A stretch of 64,000 bases of DNA from Meandrina meandrites (Eukaryota; Cnidaria; Anthozoa; Scleractinia; Meandrinidae), in the NCBI GenBank assembly GCA_963693305.1, contig OY855906.1, forward strand, positions 15,266,161 through 15,330,160. The letters are read 5' to 3'. Shown piece after piece: positions 34,286 to 46,639 of this stretch (within the stretch, counting starts at the first letter, position 1; each line of letters opens with the position of its first letter). The notes beneath the pieces are model-generated. The model had not been told where the DNA came from, searched no databases, and worked only from the letters and a program-made list of their open reading frames with translations. Position numbers and translations under genes: made by a program.

Positions 34286-36404
34286 AACCATGTCAGACAA
34301 CATTCCATTAACTGCACAAAGAACATGCGCAGAGGGTGAGCGTTATGTCTTAGACATATACAGTATTGTACAGCCAGCAAAACTCGGCAGCAGTGGATCA
34401 CTCAAACAGCTCATTTTGTACATAACAAGGGCGTTAGACAACCCCAGAAGATTAGCGTTTATACAGGTACATGTATGATACAAATTCTTTTTCCAGAATA
34501 GAAATATACCTAGTTAATTTAACAGGGATAGTGGGTTTTGGGATAAACAAAATGCGTTAGAAAAACAAATACGTGAATAAAACTAATTTGGGAGTACCAG
34601 AACAAAGGCAGTTTACACTAAAACAGTTACACTACAAGAGTTCGATTAAATTTCCCACAAACGAGATTCAACTCCAGTACTCCTCATTGACTATTCTATT
34701 CGCTCGAAGCCCTCTCCAACTTTTCCTTTGAGATGCACCTCGAGAAAGATCTTTTGTTAGCCTGTTATAGTCAAATCTAAAGCGTTTATAACGTGACTAT
34801 TAACTTTTCTTCTAGGGGGAGCAAAGTAAGCTCGGCTTGATGAAAGTACACTCTGACTTGTTTTACTGGAAAAAAACGTCAGGTGGCAGGCTTATTGCCA
34901 AGTTAATCATGGGAGATTTTCAGGCTGAGAAAGAGGTATCTATCAGAAGGACAAATACTTTTACACTTAGGCTCTTGTCCATTTGTCTTGAAGCTTTACC
35001 TATAAGACATCTTGGATAGGCCATTAATTGATGGCGTCTCTGTAAAAAAAAGAATGATTGCAAAATTTAAGCGCTAAAAAAACAAGGTATGATTTTTACA
35101 ACGAGAAATATTCTTGCTAATATTCTTATTCTAGCTTGCTTGTTCGCCATGGACACGTAGAGAACCATCAGTGGGCAAACAGTTGTCAAATAACACCCTG
35201 AAGGATGGGAGAATGGGATAACAGCTGCTAAACGTTTCAGAATTTTGGAAGGGAGGAGGGGGGGGGGGGGGGGGTGTCTGGGTTGTTCAACCCAGGGCAA
35301 ACCCTTCCCTTCCCTTCCCTTCCCTTTCCTTTCCTTTCCTTTCCTTTCCTTTCCTTTCCTTTCCTTTCCTTTCCTTTCCTTTCCTTTCCTTTCCTTTCCT
35401 TTCCTTTCCTTCCCTTCCCTTCCCTAACCCATCCCATCCCATCCCATCCCATCCCATCCCATTATATTCCATCCTATCCCATCCCATCTCATTCCATCCT
35501 ACCCCGTCCCAACTTGACCAACTCCATCCCATTTCATCCCACCACATCACATCACATCCCACCCCATCCCGTCCCATCCCACCCCACCGTATTCAATCCC
35601 ATTCCATCTCATTGAAATGCCAGGGCGTATGGAGTACTACCTTCCCCTTCATCCTTTTTTGTTATGACTATTCAATGATGATCCTTAGCGGGAACAAAAA
35701 TAAATTAATGACTATTTTACATTCGTCCGTTGCCTTAACAACGGCACTGTAAATGTGTTAGAAGGACACTTTCGAAGGTAATCACATCACTGCATTTGAC
35801 AGGTCGATAGAAAGAAGATTGACCAAATGACGATATCAGCAAATATTGTCTGTACCTTGCCAAGTTGTGATGCCTCTACTATCAAAGTTTCTGCAAAGTT
35901 AATGAATGGATCCGGAGACCTCCAAACTCTTCTAGAAACCGGAGAATTGAACGTAGACCTATCACAGGTAAGACCGTTACATATAACATTCAATCTCGTG
36001 GTATAGCTTAGTATCCCACAAAGTCACAAGAGCACAATTTATTTCCCTTTAAACCACGAAAACGCATTGTATACATCTACACTGATTTAACAAAAGGTGC
36101 GTGCCTTATGAAAAATAAGCAAATGTATGAAATTTCACTTATTTTATTTTATTCCTTTTTTTTTTGGGGGGGGGGGGGGGGGGGATTTATGATTATTTCG
36201 CTAACTTCGCAAGAGATATTAGCCTAAATGCTGTAGTGATGTCGAAGATGTCAAATTTTACTATTTGTGGTGTTTCTAGCCCCTTTACCCCCCCCCCCCC
36301 CTCACCTGCCTGTTTACCCAAGTCTCTCTAACGTTCACCGAACCCGTTTCTTTTTTAAATTCTAGTTGCGCGCGCTAGGTCGTAGAAGACGGAGTCTAAT
36401 CTAG
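34286..36404 (+). CDS. Orphan 166-residue protein, four coding exons (gene X)
   Basis: Exons are 34286-34466 (ATG at 34290), 34816-34935, 35803-35967 and 36366-36404 (TAG end). All three junctions are phase 0 with clean sites: CAG|GTACAT, TTCTTCTAG, GAG|GTATCT, ATTTGACAG, CAG|GTAAGA and AAATTCTAG. The four pieces have 59, 40, 55 and 12 codons. They begin MSDNIPLTAQRTCAEGERYV, GEQSKLGLMKVHSDLFYW, VDRKKIDQMTISANIV and LRALGRRRRSLI. There is no signal peptide or membrane segment. The tail carries a four-arginine cluster that could direct nuclear import. I do not recognise the family. The upstream kappaB-rich block and putative non-coding first exon (to 31257) suggest inducible expression and divergence from ZU5/UPA gene A. 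An additional 3' exon or a different last exon cannot be excluded. Confidence 0.6.
35240..35612. repeat. G-run plus (TTTCC/TTCCC)n and (CATCC)n pentanucleotide tract
   Basis: A ~16-base G run at 35257-35274 is followed by pentanucleotide repeats from 35302 to ~35600, grading from TTCCC through TTTCC to CATCC. It lies in the intron of gene X between exons 2 and 3. The Ser-Phe-Pro-Phe-Leu and Lys-Gly-Lys-Glu-Arg frames through it are artefacts. Confidence 0.95.
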
Positions 36405-37380
36405 CTTTCTATATTGCTGTCTAAAGGAAGTTTGCTGGAGGACATCATTAAGTCCAATGAAGGTGGAAGTATTCCGATTTTCAAGTTATGGGTCGGCTAT
36501 TATCGTACCTTAAACAAAGCTTTAGCGGGTTGAAACGAACTCGGTACGTTGTGAGAGGCACAGATAATGGATTGCTTGCTATAGACAGCAAAGATCTTTA
36601 GCCACATTAATTAGGACTCGGAGCTAGACTTTAGGGCTGATTTGAAGACGTTCATAACGATATTTGGCTGGAACTTTACTGTGGCTAAAGACTTAAAAAA
36701 ATCCTGTGATAATGTTCGGAAGCGGTCTTTCCATTTCAAAAATTTTTTGTTACATCCGGGATATTGCTTAAGACGAGAGCAAGATGGTCAAGGAAGCTGC
36801 TTTGTGTGACTTCAAGCCTTTATGTGAGTAGAACTTGTTCGTTTAACGATATTTTTGCCCTTCGGTTTAGCTAGCGATCAGAGCTTGCTGTGATTTGCGT
36901 GGTTTTCCGGTTGCGAATTGACACGAACCATATGCTACACGTGTCACTTATAAGTCATTTATTATTTGTTCCTTTTAGTTTAAAATTCCTTCAAAATGAA
37001 GCGATCGTCGATGTAACACGCTTTCTCTCAGTGCATTTGAGCCCATACATAGATTTTGAAGGCCTCGGATCACCGCTCGCGCCGGTTCTTTTTATGTTTG
37101 TTTTCGTAGGTCCCATTGTTGTAAACACTGTTAATTAAATTGGTATAATTCATATGATTTTACGAGCATGTTGCAGATACAGTCTTGTTTCTCCAAAAAG
37201 ACATAGATTAGAGTAATTTTCGTTCAATTGAGCTAAGATTCGCCCTCCTTTAAACTTCCCTATCAAAACAATGTATCAGAACTGAAATGCTATGTCAAAT
37301 TCCTTTAGCCACCTTCTTATAACTCAATGTAGACATACCTGCATTCTATCAAACGCCGCCTCTTCCGTGACCATAAATGT
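36405..37380. other. 3' flank of gene X, no further gene seen
   Basis: Homopolymer runs (G at ~36165-36184, C at ~36289-36301) lie just upstream, in the last intron. The frame at 36890-37138 begins at GTG or ATG-like codons and has no known family features. Confidence 0.3.
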
Positions 37381-37381
37381 T

Positions 37382-39468
37382 AGGTCCTGTTTACAAGGAA
37401 GTTGGGTAATCCTAGTGCTCAGGGCCCAAAAGTGCCCAAAGTGGCACATGGGGCTTCCGTAAGGTTCCTCCACTGATGCCGATCCTCTGCCTGTCGTCTA
37501 GCTGTTTCAAAGGTAAGGCCACACTCCTTCAGGTCACTCACCATTGTCCTTCGCCAGATCATCTTAAGCCTGCCTCCTTGGGGCGTCCATCTCAGTGCAA
37601 CTCTTGGCAGTGAGTCTGTTTCCATCCGTATGACATGTCCCAGCCATCTCCACCTTCTCTTTCTTAAAACAATAGAAAGTGGTTCCAAATTACAGGATGC
37701 CAGCAGGGTTTAGTTGCTGATCCTGTTTGGCCAAAAGATACGCTTGACGCGTCGAAGACATTTAGTTCGAAAGGCGTCAAGTTTCCTGGAAATTTCCTTG
37801 GTCACCTTCCAACATTCACTTCTATATGGTAGGACAGCAAGCACATTGGTCTTAAAAATTCTGATCTTGGTTTTCAAATTAAGCTTAGTTGATTTCCACA
37901 CTGGATTAAGAATCCCAAAGGCCTGGTTTACCTTGGATAGCCACTGTCGCCATCTGTAGAGACTCGTCCACTACTTCCAATTGTTGGTTATTGACAGTAA
38001 CTGATTGGTTGTTTGTGGTGTTCAATCTCATCAGTTTTGTTTTCCAAACATTCGCGTTCATGCCAACCTGGCTTGCAAATGAGGTTAGTCGGTTCCTCTT
38101 CTCTTGGATGTCATCATGGTGACTGGATAGCAGGCTTATGTCATCTGCGAAATCTAGATCTTCAAGCACTGAGTGGAGTGTCTACTGGGTACCTTTCTTC
38201 CTGCCAGCTGCTGTTCTCTTCATGAGCCAATCCATGACCACAAGGAAGATGAAGGGGGATAAGATGCAGCCTTGTTTGACCAATGTCTGGACTCTAAAGC
38301 TGTCTGTCAAATGTTGTCCACAGACCACTCTACACTGGCAATCTTGATACAGCATCCTGATATATTATGTTGACAATCTTCTCTAGAAGGCCATAACTTC
38401 TTAGGATTTTCCATAGTGTTTCACGATGCAAGCTGTCGAAATCTTTCTCAAAGTCAACATATAGGGCGTAGAGGTTGTTGTTCCATTCTGTGGACTGCTC
38501 AAGGAGTTGTCGTAGGACAAAGATATGGTCTGTACATGATATTCCCTTCCTGAAGCCTGCCTGTTCATTTCTGATATTCTTGTCCACGGCCCCTCAGAAA
38601 TCCTATTGAGCAGAATACGGCAGAATACTTTGCTTGATAGAGAGAAAAGTGAAATGCCCCTCCAGTTCCCGCAGTTGCTGAGATCACACTTCTTTGGCAG
38701 TTGTACAATAAGGCCTGTTTTCCAACCCTCTGGTGGCAGTTTCCCAGATATTCTGTAATATCTGACACAGATGTCTAGCAGTGTCATCATCAACAGCCTT
38801 CACCATTTCTTCACATACCTCGTCCTCCCCTGGTGCCTTCCCAGATTTCAACTTTTTGATGGCTTGCTTCACCTCTTCCACTGTAAAGGAGGCTGTGGAA
38901 ATGTCAATGTCCTCCTTGCTCTCAGAAATGTCTGGAGTTTGACTCTTTCTCTCTGCTGACTCCATCTCTCTCTCACTGTCCTGCCATCCGTAGTTTTCAC
39001 CCGTTTATCTTGGCTGGTTCCATAGTCTTCTCTCATTTTCTTGGTGGTCTTGTACAGGGTCCTCATGTCGTTGTTTCTTACAACTGTCTCCGCTTCCATG
39101 GCTAGAGCATCGATACAATGTCGCTTATTACTTCTGCAACTCCCCTTAACATTTTTGTCCTTCATTGAGTGCTCTGTCGAGAGTCGCTCCTTGAGACATG
39201 GGGACTTACTTCAACAATCGTTTTTTTTAATTAACTTCCGTTCTTCAATCTTCGTCCAAGTTGTATCCCTAATCCATTCTTCCTTTCCTCTCTCTCGAAA
39301 CCCTAGAATTTCTTTACTCGTCTCTACGATTGCTCTATTGAAACTGTGGATCGTCATCTCTGTGTTATCTTGTAGGCGCACGCTAAATCTGTTCTTCAGG
39401 CTATCGTTAACCCACCTGCTTGGGTAACCCTAGTACTAGGGCTACCACTCCTGCTTGTAAACAGGGCT
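37382..39468. mobile_element. Short inverted-repeat element interrupted by a LINE
   Basis: The left outer segment (37382-37423) reads GTCCTGTTTACAAGGAAG and then GGGTAATCCTAGTGCT. The right outer segment (39418-39468) is the inverse: CCCTGTTTACAAGCAGG, then AGCCCTAGTACTAGGG. Both belong to one TIR family. The LINE remnant fills the space between, so the two outer segments are probably halves of a single MITE split by the LINE. Confidence 0.6.
37419..39425 (-). pseudogene. Decayed RTE-like LINE, reverse transcriptase and C-terminus
   Basis: Reading the minus strand from 39425 down: a pre-RT segment (IVETSKEILGF, ERGKKNG), then KKMREDYGTSQ, then SFTVEEVKQAIKKLKSGKAP at the RT start. NEQAGFRKGISCTDHIFVLR follows, and the A box is ALYVDFEKDFDSLHRETLW. 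The catalytic box is FADDISLLSS (FADD for YADD). The C-terminal signature is RRWRWLGHVIRME and ALRWTPQGGRLK. Order and motifs are those of an RTE or related non-LTR element. Frame changes separate most segments, and the endonuclease is absent (5' truncation). Confidence 0.85.
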
Positions 39469-39650
39469 TTCATGCAATATACAACCGAACCTTAGTCTAC
39501 TTAATTACCAACACGTCTTAAATAAGGAAATAAGGAAACCTCTTTATATTACAGACAGTTCACTTGGCTACTGACAAATCAGAATAAAGTTATACAATTT
39601 CTACCACTACATATATATGCGACACGTCCATGATATAGACTTAGTTTTAA

Positions 39651-41402
39651 GAACCGTTCTCTGAGAAAGTGAAGCAAACTTGGAAATGAAAATTTTTAAC
39701 CCCCCTTCATTTTTTGTGTGGAGGTAGGCTACCTGGGGGGATGAACAAAAACGACCATATTTTGATTGGCAGATGTATTGTTTCCATGGTAACCGCACTT
39801 GGTCACGCAAGCCTCAGGTTCATGTTTTGAGCTAAAATTTCACTCTCAAAAAGTAAAAATATACGAGGCTAGTTCTCGGTTAAATGTAAACCAAATCAAA
39901 TGAAATTCCAGCAGAAGGTAGAGTCATTCGTCTAGTTTATAAAAATTATTGTAAAAGTATTTTGAGGTTTATGAACAAGGAAAAAATTGACGCTGTGTAA
40001 TAAAGCCTGTCGGCCATTTGGACAAGCGGCAAAATCAAGCAAAACCAATTTCGCTATTTTTCCCAAAGTACTCACTTTCTTGAAACCAAATTAGCAGCAG
40101 AGCTAATATGGATAATGTAGTTTCGAAATATCATAGGCATTCAAGACATACAAGGCAAATTGCAACAAATTGCAAGATTGGCCATTTTGAGGGCCTCGCT
40201 ATTTGGCCTAAAAAGGTTTAAGAGAGATGAATTCAGCTTGAAAATAATTTTATATCACCTGGTCTGTTACGTAAATGTGATTAATAACGTTTTGGTTTGC
40301 GAATTTGGTGAAATTTAAATTAATACAAAAGCCTACCTTGCAAGTTTTGGCAATTTCTTCAAGACGATTTGTTGTCTGAGACTCGCCTTCGCTCCCTCCA
40401 ATTTCTTGACCAAATTAAGCACAGACACTAGCAGAAAGGCCAAATCTAACAGTTTCCCACATCAAAATCAATTTTCCTGCGTTTCAGACCACAAATGATG
40501 ATACATTAATCCGCACATTTGATAAACAACAGTTCGCCGCCATGTCAAAACACATCCGTAACTTTGTGATTTCTTCCGTCGAGTGCCAAACCTCTTCAGT
40601 ACAATTCATCAGGAAAGGTAGATAAATGAACACTGCATTAAGCAAATGCATGCCTGTGAACATTACAGAGTAATGTCAGTGATGCATTTGGCAGAAATCG
40701 AGTCGCGCGTTCGAAAGTCAGAATGTTGAATAAACGAACACACCGGAAGTTCGGGAGACGGGACTGCTGACCGGATGTAACACAATACAAATGGTGTAGG
40801 TGTAAATTCTTTTAGGACATCTCATGGTTCTTTTGGTATTAAAGGTGGAAGGTTTTACGATGATAATGCAACATCAAAAATATAACTACTAGGTATATTC
40901 GTACCACAGAAGTTTAAGTTTCATTTTACCGGCGATGATTGTTTTCTGCATCTTTCGCAGGCACAGCACAGCATCGGTCAGAAACAGGCAGATTTCACAT
41001 CACCGTAATTGTCCTCGTCAAATAAAGGCTACGCCGTTATATGTGGCTAAATCCCAAACAACAACAATAATAATATTAAAAAAAAACTCGTCTGTGCAGG
41101 ATAGAATACGCATCGCATTTAACCTTACCGATTTTCCATTACGGCTTCTCCTCATATCTAATAGAATGGGGGGAGGTGGGGGGGGGGGGGGGGGGGGGGA
41201 ATGAGTTAAATCGTGTTAACCCGAGGTGTGTACAACCACTGGGTGGGCACCCTTCAAATTATTAGCTTGGTGTTTGCCGCTGGGACACTGAGACGCGCTT
41301 CGCATAGAAAGTAGACAACCTCGAAGATTGTACACCGGAAATGCGAGTATAATCAAGACTGCTGACCGGATGCACTTTGAAAATGCAGTTTTTCCTTGGT
41401 TT
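39651..41402. repeat. Left terminal inverted repeat of the TTAA element
   Basis: It is the inverse of 48044-49841. A G-rich stretch at 41166-41200 could form a quadruplex. Near its inner end a segment CGTCTCAGTGTCCCAGCGGC (inverse) occurs. That segment recurs at ~42578 inside the element and twice near the right TIR. Open frames at 39607-39810 and 40935-41204 are mirrored in the other arm and run into the G tract, so they are not treated as genes. Confidence 0.9.
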
Positions 41403-41555
41403 TGCGGCTTTCGAGAAAGCAACTTATTTGACACCTTTTTTTGCTGTATTTTGCAAAGTTTCAATCTGGTAATTTAACTTTTTTTACAATGATGAGTACA
41501 AAAGAAACATAATATTAGAAATGCACTTTGATGTTTTTCTTATTACACAACCTTA

Positions 41556-41727
41556 TACAGACAACTCTCGTTAGAGCGAGGTGTGAGAAAAAAAGTGTCG
41601 TTAACATATCTTGAAAAATATAGACTATGACAAAGGTGTCCGTAATTCCGTAATAGCGATAATCCGTAAGCGGGAGTCATTTCCATTCAAACCTCTGTGA
41701 GTGTCCGAAAGGCGAGAGTTGACTGTA
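41556..41727. mobile_element. ~170-bp pogo/mariner-like MITE
   Basis: TACAGACAACTCTCGTTAG on the left is mirrored by GGCGAGAGTTGACTGTA on the right, with TA at each edge. Interior words such as AATCCGTAAGCGGGAGT are characteristic of Tigger/pogo-derived short elements. It is nested in the TTAA transposon upstream of the gene. Confidence 0.65.
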
Positions 41728-42009
41728 ATTGTTCGCGGGTTTGTTTTGTTGCTTATACATTGTTTTTTTTTCGATATAAATGGTACAGTGCATGTACCGA
41801 TCTCTCTAGCATATACATCAGAAATTACGAAGTAAGATTTTTATTTTGCAGGTTGATGATTTTTTTAAAGGAAATTGCACATCGCGTAGTGCAGGTAAAT
41901 AGAGTGGTCAAGACGAAATGATCAGCATGGGATTTTTCATTTTCAAATCACAAAGGTGAGGTTTCTGAGTGCACTGAAAATAATGTAACGCTCACCGAAT
42001 GTAACAAGG

Positions 42010-42354
42010 ATACCTACGATTTTGGTTATAAGCCCCCCTCCCTCCCAGGTTATATGCCCATCTACCTGGAAACAAAAAATACATCCGGTTATAAGCCCCC
42101 CCCCCCCCCCCCCGGAAATAAGCCCCCCTCTGTTAGATGACAGTACTCAAACAGGGCTAAATGTTGCTTTATTATGACTTTTTAACATAAAAACGAATTT
42201 CAATCAACACTGCGGTGGCTCGTTTTGAAACGTTTTTTTTTTTATTCCGCCAATAAGTTTCCCCCCGGATATAAGCGCCTACGTTGATAAGCCCACCAAA
42301 AACTCCTTACGAAGTTGTTTAAGCCCAGGGCTTATAACCGGAATTTTACGGTAT
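42010..42354. mobile_element. ~345-bp MITE with CCGGTTATAAGCCC subterminal repeats
   Basis: TTTTGGTTATAAGCCCCCC at the left pairs with GGGCTTATAACCGGAATTTT near the right end, bounded by ATACC and GGTAT. Several ATAAGCCC words and a C16-18 run lie inside. It sits upstream of the coding start in the TTAA transposon and could affect its promoter. Confidence 0.65.
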
Positions 42355-42718
42355 ATCAGGCACGTGCAAACATGATGAAGTCCGTGACGAGATGGATCTG
42401 ATTCTTTTCCGTGCTGGTTATTAAATCAAGAAAAAATGGCGTTTTCTATTCATTCTTATTTGCATTCTCACACTGGGTGTTGCGCTTTTTGTGAGCCTGT
42501 TAACGTCACTGAAGCACTGATGAACATCTGCGGAAACCTTTTTACTAGGAGTTTTTGATATTAATCCCAAAGAAGCACGTCTCAGTGTCCCAGCGGCAAC
42601 AGGAGGAGATTCTGTTGTTGCCATGCGCTAACCGTGGATCGCCGACCGTGGATCGCTGGCGCATGAATCAATTACCGCCAGAACGAACGGTGCGTGACAA
42701 GTGCGTGACAACCACGAA

Positions 42719-45700
42719 ATGAATATGTCGACATCACTGCTTCTGTTCATTGCTTGTCTCCTTGCGCTCAAACTTGTCCAGAGCGGAAAAAATGCTGCAG
42801 TAATATGCGCTATATGCAAAAAACGCTTCGAATCAAAGCCTCGCGTGCAAACTCGGCCGGTGCACAGTTTTCTAGCCGACATAAAGCAATGCTTTGGATC
42901 AAACTTGGTCGTGGATGGAGACAGCCGGATATGCAGCACGTGCAGGGCTGCGATAAGTAAACATAGGAAGACTGGAGAAACATTTGAACACGTAAGTACT
43001 CATATTTATTAAAAAAACCCGTTACAATGAAGCATTTGGTAAAACAGACATTTAGGTACTACAGCAAAGTATCTCTGGGGAAATAAAAATATACATCTTT
43101 TTTATTGACAGTTGGTGGGAAGTCGCAAGCTCTCAAGAGGACGACCGCAGAAACGAGCTCCACCTGTAAGACCAGCACCCCAACAAACTCTCTCTACTGT
43201 CTCTACGCAAACCGATAATCACCCCACAACGGCATTTGAACAGCTAAAGTGGCGGGTCGAAGACACATGTTTTGGAGAGGTACTCCGTGCCCCAGATGGC
43301 CACACCCTCTTACCACCTGGGCTTTTTGAAGAAGTTTCCGAGAACATGGCACAGCTTTCTAAACGTAAGAGTGCAGATGGTTAAATTACGCCTGCTTCTT
43401 TTGGTTCCCTTTTGCAAATAACGATTTACTGAAAAAGCCCTATCTTTTATTGTTCTAGGATGTGATCTGAAAGAGGAGCTGCGGTTACTTAAAACCGAGA
43501 TGTACAAACGGTTTGCCACAGCAGGGGAGCGTCCCATCTACGACCCTGAGGAATTCCAAGAGCTGTGTGCTGATGCTGGGGCACCAACTATATTTTCTAC
43601 CATTCTGGGAGCCATGACAGATAGCAGGCACTCTGAAGAGCGAATACAGGCGAACAAAAAACGGGCTGTGGCAATTATATATAAGCTATGTTATGGCCTA
43701 AGTCAAGTTTGCAACTGGCTCCAGACGGATCACGCACTTTTTTTAAAACAGTCAAACTTGAATCAGGACGGGATTGAACTACAACATGTTTTGGGATCCA
43801 CATGCTGCAGGCATACGGCCAACAAAATCTACAATGAAGTAGCTAACGGAACTGCAAAGAGACTTAATGATCTTGTCACAGAAGCGATTGCTAAGAAATA
43901 CCAAATTGTACTTATTATTGATGATTACACCGCTATCCACAATATTAGAAGGCCGACTACTAGTCAATCTTGTAATCCCAAATCTATGTGTACCATTCTT
44001 GTTAAGTTATTTAGGAACATCCCTGCCATACCGGCCTGTCCTGCAACTAGCTACCACTCTCTCAAAGCTTTGGATATTCCAGCTGTTGTAAACTCTGTCT
44101 GTGGCCCTGCAGCAATGTACAAACTTTCTCAATCTTTCTCTTCCATAATGCCTAGTTGGATCCGGAACTGCTTTTTCAACCCAGAGCTAGAAAGGCATCG
44201 CTTGTCATCACATCAATACTGCCAACACGACTCTGTCAGAACCATGCGTCACATGCAGGATGTCCACTTGGTGGATTTTGTAGAGTTAACTCTTAAGAGC
44301 AAGGATGACTTTGATGCTGCATTTGACATTGTGCTCAGTACAAACCTTTTAGAATATCTAAAGCACTTCCTTCTTCCTCAACCTGGTGACTGGCCTGCAC
44401 AATTCTACTCCAGACAAATCATCTATGAAACCCTTCAAAAATACTACAAACATGCTAAAGCATCCTCTGCATCACAATCTCAACCACAGTCCTCTTCTGT
44501 GACAGCTCACTCAGACCACAGCTACACTCTGTCCTATCACTCTGGACCTGAAAAAGAGAATGGAACTGTCGACTCTGATCAACCTGCTATTCTTTCTTTA
44601 ATGCCATGCATTGGACCTCTCCACATTTCACTCAATGGCCAGGAAACACTATTTGATGAATTTAGAGACTTTTTTGAAATCATCTACACTAAACTATTTC
44701 CAAAGAGCAAACTTGCTAAGAACCCCAAGCCTTGGCGTATAAGCCTAATTTTGGAGGTAGTCTATGGTGGATGGCTCTATATCAGAGAGTCTGTTAGAGA
44801 GAAATTTATTGCCTTTAAGGATATAGAGTATCAAACACTCCTAAATCTTTTGGATAATTACTTGCCTCTGGTTCTATCTATTTACAGTGTAACCTTCAAG
44901 CTCAATAACTTCTCTGAATATTTCAATGCCATTGTAAGAATCTGGACCATGTTCTTGTGCCTCCAAAGACACCACTATGATAAGGCCCTGTTGGTGTGGA
45001 TATCAATGTGTACATACTGGGGCATCAATTACCCAGCTCTCTTTGAAATGTTAAGATCTCATCTGGTTATTTTTGACGAATACCCCGTGGAAAATGCCCA
45101 CAGTATTATTCGTTCAAAAACCAACCCTCATGACTCGGTGGAGTCACTGCGAAAAAAGGCCAAGGCTGCTTTGGAATCCAAACACACTACTCAGGTAAAC
45201 TTTCAAGAACACTTTTCCAAGGCATCTTCAGTTTTGTTCTCACAAAATCAGCTTGTCAACCTTAAGGCCAAATGTGCAAAGGTAATTGCACAGATACTCA
45301 AAAACATTGCTACTTCCCCCGGAAAGGCAGTATTTACTAACAGCGGCAAATACGAAAAAGTACTGCTTCCCAGGGTATTTGGAAAGGAACCCCAAAAGAA
45401 AAAAATACTTCCATTGGGCTACCAAAACTTGGTGCAACCTTCAGAAAAAAAGAGATGTGACCTACCAGAATGTAGAGTGGTGCAGGACGACCAGTGGACA
45501 CTGTTTGCCTGCGCACATTCATATCATCTGTCCTGCCTGTCTCAACCCCAGTGCTGTCCCTTGTGCCAGGACTTCCTAAAAAACAAAGCCCAAAAACTGT
45601 CAGAGGCAGCACAGAATGCAATACTCAATCCTAAATCTAAAAATAAAGAAACCATGACCCAAAAGCAAGACAGAAATCCTGATGGAGATGACTCTGTTGA

Positions 45701-46637
45701 TATAGACGATGTTGAACCAGGCTCCATTGACGCAGAAATTGCAGCATTGAACCAAAAGATACAATCTCTTCCAACACTCAATCCACCACCACTCCATTCC
45801 CCATCTATTCCCTCCCAGACTACACTGTCTCAGGCAGAAACTCAAGTGCAGCCTTCCAGCCACACAAATACTGTTAGACGCTGCAAGCAATGTGGCCACC
45901 CATGCAAAGGCCATAAGCGCCCAAAGTCAGGGCCAGCTAAATGCAACTTGTGCAGCGGTGGCATCTGTTCACCCAATATTAGACCACCACAGCAGGACAT
46001 TAACAGACATCTTGTACTGCAGTTAAAAGTAGCCTGCTATAATGATGTCCATGAGTGGTTGCTCCCCCCTGAAATATCACAATCCACTGTGTTTGGTATG
46101 CCCTTAGGCAGCAATGCCTGCACAATGATTGCAGTGATTGGTGCGCAGAAGTTCCTATCTCAGCTGCTGCAAACACCAACACACCAGAATATTATCGGAT
46201 GTGTTGCACATTTTGCAAACACAATGAGAGAGGGAAATGAGCAGTATAATAGACTCCTGCTTCCACCAAGTCAGCCTAATCTAACTCCTCAAGAGGCAAT
46301 CAACAGTAGAACAGATGGATTTAGCCTAACAATAACTGAAGACACAGGACTAGTTTCAGAAATGTGTCTCTCTAACAAACTTGCTGAAATCTGCTCTCGC
46401 CAACAGGATTGTTGCGCGATCTTAATTACTCCTCCTGACAAATCCATGCTTCTTTGCTTTGACACTACAAACCAGCTGGTCACTCTTTATGAAAGTCACT
46501 CTCATTCTAATTATGGAGGACTCATTGCGGTCACTTCTTTTTCAAATATCCACAACTTGACCTTATTTCTTTCCCACATGTGTGCCAGAGACTGGGGCTC
46601 CAGTATTTGTGGATCAAACATTACAACAATAGTATAG
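42719..46637 (+). CDS. Transposase-like ~1234-aa protein with RING-like and cysteine-protease-like regions
   Basis: Three exons join in frame: 42719-42991, 43112-43364 and 43459-46637 (donors CAC|GTAAGT and AAAC|GTAAGA; acceptors TTGACAG and GTTCTAG). Residues 30-75 hold CAIC...CSTC, a C2C2 finger. The ~400-residue core has VLIIDDYTAIHNIRR (D330/D331) and, near residue 716, FDEYPVENAHSIIR; these could be the first and last acids of a DDE-type nuclease. Residues 842-878 (CDLPEC ... CAHSYHLSC ... CCPLC) are a RING-like finger. Residues 984-1012 (CKQCGHPC ... CNLCSGGIC) form a second Cys cluster. The C-terminus has LGSNACTMIAV (Cys1063) and TLYESHSHSNYGG (His1189), as in papain-fold viral-type deubiquitinases. 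The first ATG is followed by a hydrophobic stretch, which is odd for a nuclear protein; a downstream or upstream start is possible. Exons and frame are strong; the enzyme roles are inference. Confidence 0.8.
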
Positions 46638-46639
46638 CT

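Noticed and set aside
35237..35615. Lys-Gly-Lys-Glu-Arg and Ser-Phe-Pro-Phe-Leu open frames
   Set aside because: They run through the pentanucleotide tract inside the gene X intron.
40935..41204. Open frame repeated at 48199-48525 on the other strand
   Set aside because: It is part of the inverted repeat, starts at a plausible but unsupported ATG and runs into a poly-Gly G tract. No splice signals or motifs were seen.
43779..46183. Several minus-strand frames opposite the large transposon exon
   Set aside because: They are antisense shadows of the 3.2-kb coding exon.
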